A stretch of DNA of 9,675 bases from JABWBJ01 sp036507855 (lineage in GTDB: Bacteria > Gemmatimonadota > Gemmatimonadetes > Gemmatimonadales > Gemmatimonadaceae): positions 1 through 9,675 of the forward strand of contig DATCIJ010000140.1 in assembly GCA_036507855.1 (NCBI GenBank), written 5' to 3'. A program made the translations under genes and the position numbers. Below are positions 6,584 to 9,675 of this stretch, piece after piece (the stretch's first letter is position 1; each line of letters starts with the position of its first letter). The notes beneath the pieces were generated by a model. It had not been told where the DNA came from and ran no database searches. It saw nothing but the letters and a program-made list of their open reading frames with translations.

Positions 6584-9498
6584 CCGATTCGGCTCAGGCG
6601 GATCTCGAACAGGCGCTGAGAACCGTTGTTCAGGGTGAGGTGCGTTTCGACCGGCTGACGCGGCGGATCTACTCCACCGACGCGAGTATCTACTCGATCG
6701 ACCCGATCGGTGTCGTCCTGCCGCGATCAGCGGACGATGTCATTGCCACAGTTGACGTCGCGCGTCGCTACGGTGTGCCGGTCCTGCCGCGCGGCGCCGG
6801 CACCAGCCTGGCCGGCCAGACCGTCGGCAACGCGGTGGTGCTCGACTTTTCGCGGCACATGCACGCGCTCGTCGGCATCGACGCCGAGCAACGCACCGCG
6901 CGGGTGCAGCCGGGCCTGGTGCAGGATGATCTCAATGCCGCGGCCGCGCGACACGGGCTCATGTTCGCGCCGGACACGTCCACGGCAAACCGCGCCACGC
7001 TGGGCGGAATGATCGGCAACAACTCCTGTGGCTCGCGGTCGGCGCGCTACGGGATGACGATCGATCATGTGGACTCGCTCGGCGTTGTCCTTTCCGACGC
7101 CAGCCGAGCTACGTTAGGCGCGGTTCAGCCTGACGAGGCGGTACGCCGCGCGCGGGGAGACTCGCTCGAGGCCCGACTGTATCGCGACGTCTCGGCGCTG
7201 GCCGAGCGACGTGCCGAGGCGATTCGAACAGGATTCCCGCCGTACTGGCGCCGGAGTGGCGGGTATCGTCTCGAGCAACTGCTGCCGGAGCAAGGTCCCT
7301 TCGATCTCTCCAGAGTCGTCGTCGGATCGGAAGGCACGCTGGCCATCACCACCGAAGCGACCGTCAAGCTGGTTCCGCTTCCCGGAGCGGTCGCCGCCTT
7401 GGCCGGCCATTTCGAGAGCGTGGCCGCGGCGCTCGGCGCCGTCAACGAAGCACTCGACGCCGGCGCCGCTGCCATAGAAATGGTCGACCGCACGATCCTC
7501 AACCTGGCTCGCATCTCGCCCGACCACAGTCACCTCGTCTCGGTGCTGAGCGGCGACCCCGGCGCGCTGCTCTGGGTGGAGTTCCATGGAGACAGCGAGG
7601 CCGAAGCGGCGGCCGCCGCGCTCGCACTCGAGGAACGCTGGCGCCGCGGTAGCCATGGTTATGCCATCGCGCGCGCCACGAGTGCCGCCGAACTCAAACG
7701 ATTCCGAGAGGTCCGCAAGGCGGGACTGGGCCTGCTCAGCGCAGCCGGTCAGGGGAACGAGCGATCGATCGCGTTCGTGGAAGACACCGCCGTCGATCCG
7801 CGGAAGCTGGTCGCCTACACCGAGCGTTTCGCGCGCATCCTGGATAAGTACGGCCTCCGCGCCGGCTTCTATGGACATGCGTCGGCTGGATGCCTTCACA
7901 TCCGCCCGTTCATGGACCTCGGGCAGCCGGGAGAAGTGGCAAAGATGCGAGCGGTGGCGCAGGAAGTTGCGCTACTCACAAAGGAATTCGGCGGGATGAA
8001 CAGCAGCGAACATGGCGACGGCCTCGTGAGGGCCGAGTTCAGCCGCCGGCTGTTTGGTGATGAGTTGTACGAGGCCATGCGCGAGCTCAAGCGCGCGTTC
8101 GATCCAGATAACCGGCTCAATCCGGGGAAGAAGGTCGATTCGCCGGCGATGACGGAGTCGCTGCGCGAGCCGAATCTCCCGCGCGCCCTTCCCGTTGCGT
8201 CACTGTTCCCTTTCCCCTTCGAGGACGGCATGCGCGGCGCCGCCAATCGTTGCGTGCGCGTGGGCGCCTGCCGGAAATCAGCGGCGTCGGGAGGCACCAT
8301 GTGCCCGTCCTTCATGGCGACCCGCGACGAACGGCACTCCACGCGGGGTCGGGCCAATGCGCTCGTGGACGCGCTTTCATCGCCAGATCCGCGCGCGGCA
8401 CTTGGCGACGACGCTCTGATGGAGGTGCTCGACCTCTGCCTCGAATGCAAGGCCTGCAAGTCGGAGTGCCCCATGTCGGTCGACATGGCCACGCTGAAGG
8501 CGGAAATGCTCTACCATCGTTATGCGCAGAAGGGAACGCCCCTGTCGGCGCGGGTGTTCGGGCACGCGCGCCGGTTCAACCGGCTCGGGTCCATGTTCGC
8601 GGCGACCGCCAACGCCGGCGGCCGGTCGACGGGACTGCGCCGTCTCACCGAGCGCATGACGGGCATCGATCGGCGTCGGCCGCTGCCGGCGTTCGCGCGC
8701 CAGTCGCTCGGCGCCTGGTATCGCCGTCGCGCGCCTCAGGGGACCGGATCGCGCGGAGAGGTCGTCTTCTTCGGCGACTCCTTCAGCAGCTTTACCGAGC
8801 CGGAGATCGGAATCGCGTCTATCGAACTGCTCGAACGCGCGGGCTGGCGCGTGCGGCTGGTGGACGACGTCTGTTGCGGACGGTCGCTCATTTCAAAGGG
8901 CCTGCTCGACGAGGCACAACGGCGACATTCGGCGCTCCTTGCCCGACTTGCTCCAGCCGCCCAAGCCGGCGTGCCGATCGTGGGATGCGAGCCGTCATGC
9001 GTGTTCACGCTCAAGGACGAACTCGTGTCCCTTTCCCGTGGCGACCAGCGGGCGATTGCCGTCGCTCGTCAGGCGCGCCTCGTTGAGGAACTGCTTGCCG
9101 ATGCCATGGACGACGGGTCGTTCGCTGTGCCGGTGGCGCGTGAAGCGACGCCGATTCTCTTTCACGGTCACTGTCACCAGAAGGCGGCGAGCGCATTGTC
9201 ATCAACGGTTCGGCTGCTGGAAGGGATTCCGGGCGCGAAGGTCTCGGTGCTGGACGCCGGATGCTGTGGGATGGCCGGCTCATTCGGCTTCGAGCGGGAG
9301 CACTACGACCTCTCGTTGCAGATCGGAGAGATGCGCTTGTTCCCCGCCGTTCGCTCCGCGCCTTACGCACTGATCGCGGCGACCGGCGTCTCCTGTCGTC
9401 AGCAGATCGCCCATGGCACCGGGAGAAGGGCCGAGCATCCGGTGACACTCCTTCATCGTGTCGTCATGAGCAGTTCCACTCTGACCTCTGAGCCCTGA
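6580..9498 (+). CDS. FAD-binding and Fe-S-binding 2-hydroxyacid dehydrogenase (YdiJ/GlcD-like fusion)
   Basis: A 972-residue fusion that oxidises a 2-hydroxyacid (D-lactate, D-2-hydroxyglutarate or similar) to the 2-oxoacid. FAD electrons pass to iron-sulfur clusters, probably feeding the respiratory chain. The domains in order are as follows. The PCMH-type FAD-binding domain spans about 40-230, with PRGAGTSLAGQ near 70 and GNNSCGS at 146. The FAD-oxidase C-terminal domain spans about 240-515, ending in NPGKK. A ferredoxin-like region has Cys558, Cys564 and Cys575 (MCPSF), then Cys620, 623, 626 and 630 (LCLECKACKSECP). Two cysteine-rich CCG domains follow, with CCG at 765-767, Cys803/Cys807, GHCHQK near 863 and CCG at 895-897. 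All key cysteines are present. GTG 6580 is chosen because it overlaps the crotonase stop (GTGA) and follows a GGGAAGG; GTG 6568 is an in-frame alternative adding four residues. The last codons lie in a 7-bp-period repeat. Confidence 0.94.
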   Translation: MTDSAQADLEQALRTVVQGEVRFDRLTRRIYSTDASIYSIDPIGVVLPRSADDVIATVDVARRYGVPVLPRGAGTSLAGQTVGNAVVLDFSRHMHALVGIDAEQRTARVQPGLVQDDLNAAAARHGLMFAPDTSTANRATLGGMIGNNSCGSRSARYGMTIDHVDSLGVVLSDASRATLGAVQPDEAVRRARGDSLEARLYRDVSALAERRAEAIRTGFPPYWRRSGGYRLEQLLPEQGPFDLSRVVVGSEGTLAITTEATVKLVPLPGAVAALAGHFESVAAALGAVNEALDAGAAAIEMVDRTILNLARISPDHSHLVSVLSGDPGALLWVEFHGDSEAEAAAAALALEERWRRGSHGYAIARATSAAELKRFREVRKAGLGLLSAAGQGNERSIAFVEDTAVDPRKLVAYTERFARILDKYGLRAGFYGHASAGCLHIRPFMDLGQPGEVAKMRAVAQEVALLTKEFGGMNSSEHGDGLVRAEFSRRLFGDELYEAMRELKRAFDPDNRLNPGKKVDSPAMTESLREPNLPRALPVASLFPFPFEDGMRGAANRCVRVGACRKSAASGGTMCPSFMATRDERHSTRGRANALVDALSSPDPRAALGDDALMEVLDLCLECKACKSECPMSVDMATLKAEMLYHRYAQKGTPLSARVFGHARRFNRLGSMFAATANAGGRSTGLRRLTERMTGIDRRRPLPAFARQSLGAWYRRRAPQGTGSRGEVVFFGDSFSSFTEPEIGIASIELLERAGWRVRLVDDVCCGRSLISKGLLDEAQRRHSALLARLAPAAQAGVPIVGCEPSCVFTLKDELVSLSRGDQRAIAVARQARLVEELLADAMDDGSFAVPVAREATPILFHGHCHQKAASALSSTVRLLEGIPGAKVSVLDAGCCGMAGSFGFEREHYDLSLQIGEMRLFPAVRSAPYALIAATGVSCRQQIAHGTGRRAEHPVTLLHRVVMSSSTLTSEP

Positions 9499-9508
9499 GC
9501 TCCGGACT
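9481..9508 (+). repeat. Degenerate heptanucleotide repeat spanning the dehydrogenase stop
   Basis: Read in sevens from 9481, four successive units resemble CTGAGCY: CTGACCT, then CTGAGCC, then CTGAGCT, then the more divergent CCGGACT. The array encodes the last residues of the dehydrogenase (LTSEP), supplies its TGA (9496-9498) and fills most of the 13-bp spacer before the next gene. The period matches the two arrays in the ATPase gene. Confidence 0.55.
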
Positions 9509-9511
9509 CGC

Positions 9512-9675
9512 ATGATTACGGAAAGCGCTCTCATCGCCCTTGCCGGCTTGATCGGCGTCGTCGCGCTGCTTTTCCTCACCATAACGCGCTTCAAGTGGCA
9601 CGTCTTCCTGGCCGTGTTGGTGCCGATCCTGCTGTTCGCGCTCGTCCCCGGAATCGATCGCAAGGCTTTCATCGC
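9512..9675 (+). CDS. GntP-like organic-acid/gluconate permease (3' partial)
   Basis: The frame opens at ATG 9512 and runs off the window, giving 54 residues. It starts with a hydrophobic helix (ESALIALAGLIGVVALLFLT), then the short turn ITRFKWHVF, a second helix (LAVLVPILLFALVPG) and IDRKAFIA. A helix, a short 'xxRFKxHxF' turn, a second helix and a polar segment is the typical opening of gluconate:H+ symporters and related GntP-family carriers. The fragment is too short to exclude another ion-transporter family. It begins 13 bp after the dehydrogenase stop with only a weak GGA before it, so it is probably in the same operon. It would be a natural importer for the hydroxyacid that the dehydrogenase oxidises. 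Confidence 0.65.
   Translation, partial: MITESALIALAGLIGVVALLFLTITRFKWHVFLAVLVPILLFALVPGIDRKAFI

Noticed and set aside
7114..7899. Long antisense open frame (261 codons), with similar ones at 1431-2135 and 3207-3911 on the minus strand.
   Set aside because: They lie wholly inside strongly supported + strand genes, have Arg/Gly/Ala-rich composition without domains, and are expected in GC-rich DNA where stops are rare in the mirrored frame.
8250..9086. A 278-codon frame on the + strand inside the dehydrogenase gene.
   Set aside because: It is Arg-rich and repetitive with no recognisable family, and the overlapping frame carries all the conserved Fe-S cysteines.

Overview
This is a GC-rich, almost gap-free window in which every convincing gene lies on the + strand. 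It holds eight genes, of which the first and last run off the ends. GC-rich third codon positions, frequent GTG starts and short heptanucleotide repeats would suit an Acidobacteriota (Vicinamibacteria-like) or similar soil or metagenome bacterium. That assignment is an impression, because no marker gene is present.

Block 1 (1-3172) is a nucleoside or simple-sugar ABC importer of the BMP/PnrA-associated type. It has a twin-domain ATPase lacking its N-terminus, followed by two different permeases. The junctions are GTGA (1206-1209) and ATGA (2270-2273) overlaps. No substrate-binding lipoprotein is visible; it may lie upstream. The linker between the two ATPase domains carries two arrays of 7-bp tandem repeats. 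A major facilitator (MFS) exporter-like gene (3174-4544) begins one base after the second permease.

A 63-bp gap (4545-4607) is the only real intergenic space inside the window. It contains a possible -10 box and a seven-codon mini-ORF whose stop overlaps the next start.

Block 2 (4608-9675) looks catabolic: a CaiB/BaiF family CoA-transferase, a crotonase-fold protein lacking both classical hydratase glutamates, and a 972-residue FAD plus iron-sulfur 2-hydroxyacid dehydrogenase of the YdiJ/GlcD-like type. The start of a GntP-like organic-acid permease follows. The first three are joined by GTGA overlaps. A plausible reading is uptake of a hydroxyacid by the permease, oxidation at the 2-hydroxyl by the dehydrogenase, and CoA activation and further conversion by the CoA-transferase and crotonase. 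The substrate cannot be read from the sequence.

I found no RNA genes, CRISPR array, insertion sequence or defence system. The main oddities are the heptad repeats inside a conserved ATPase gene, the non-canonical crotonase, the extra N-terminal membrane helix of the MFS protein, the mini-ORF, and a recurrent CGTTAGG context around rare TTA codons.
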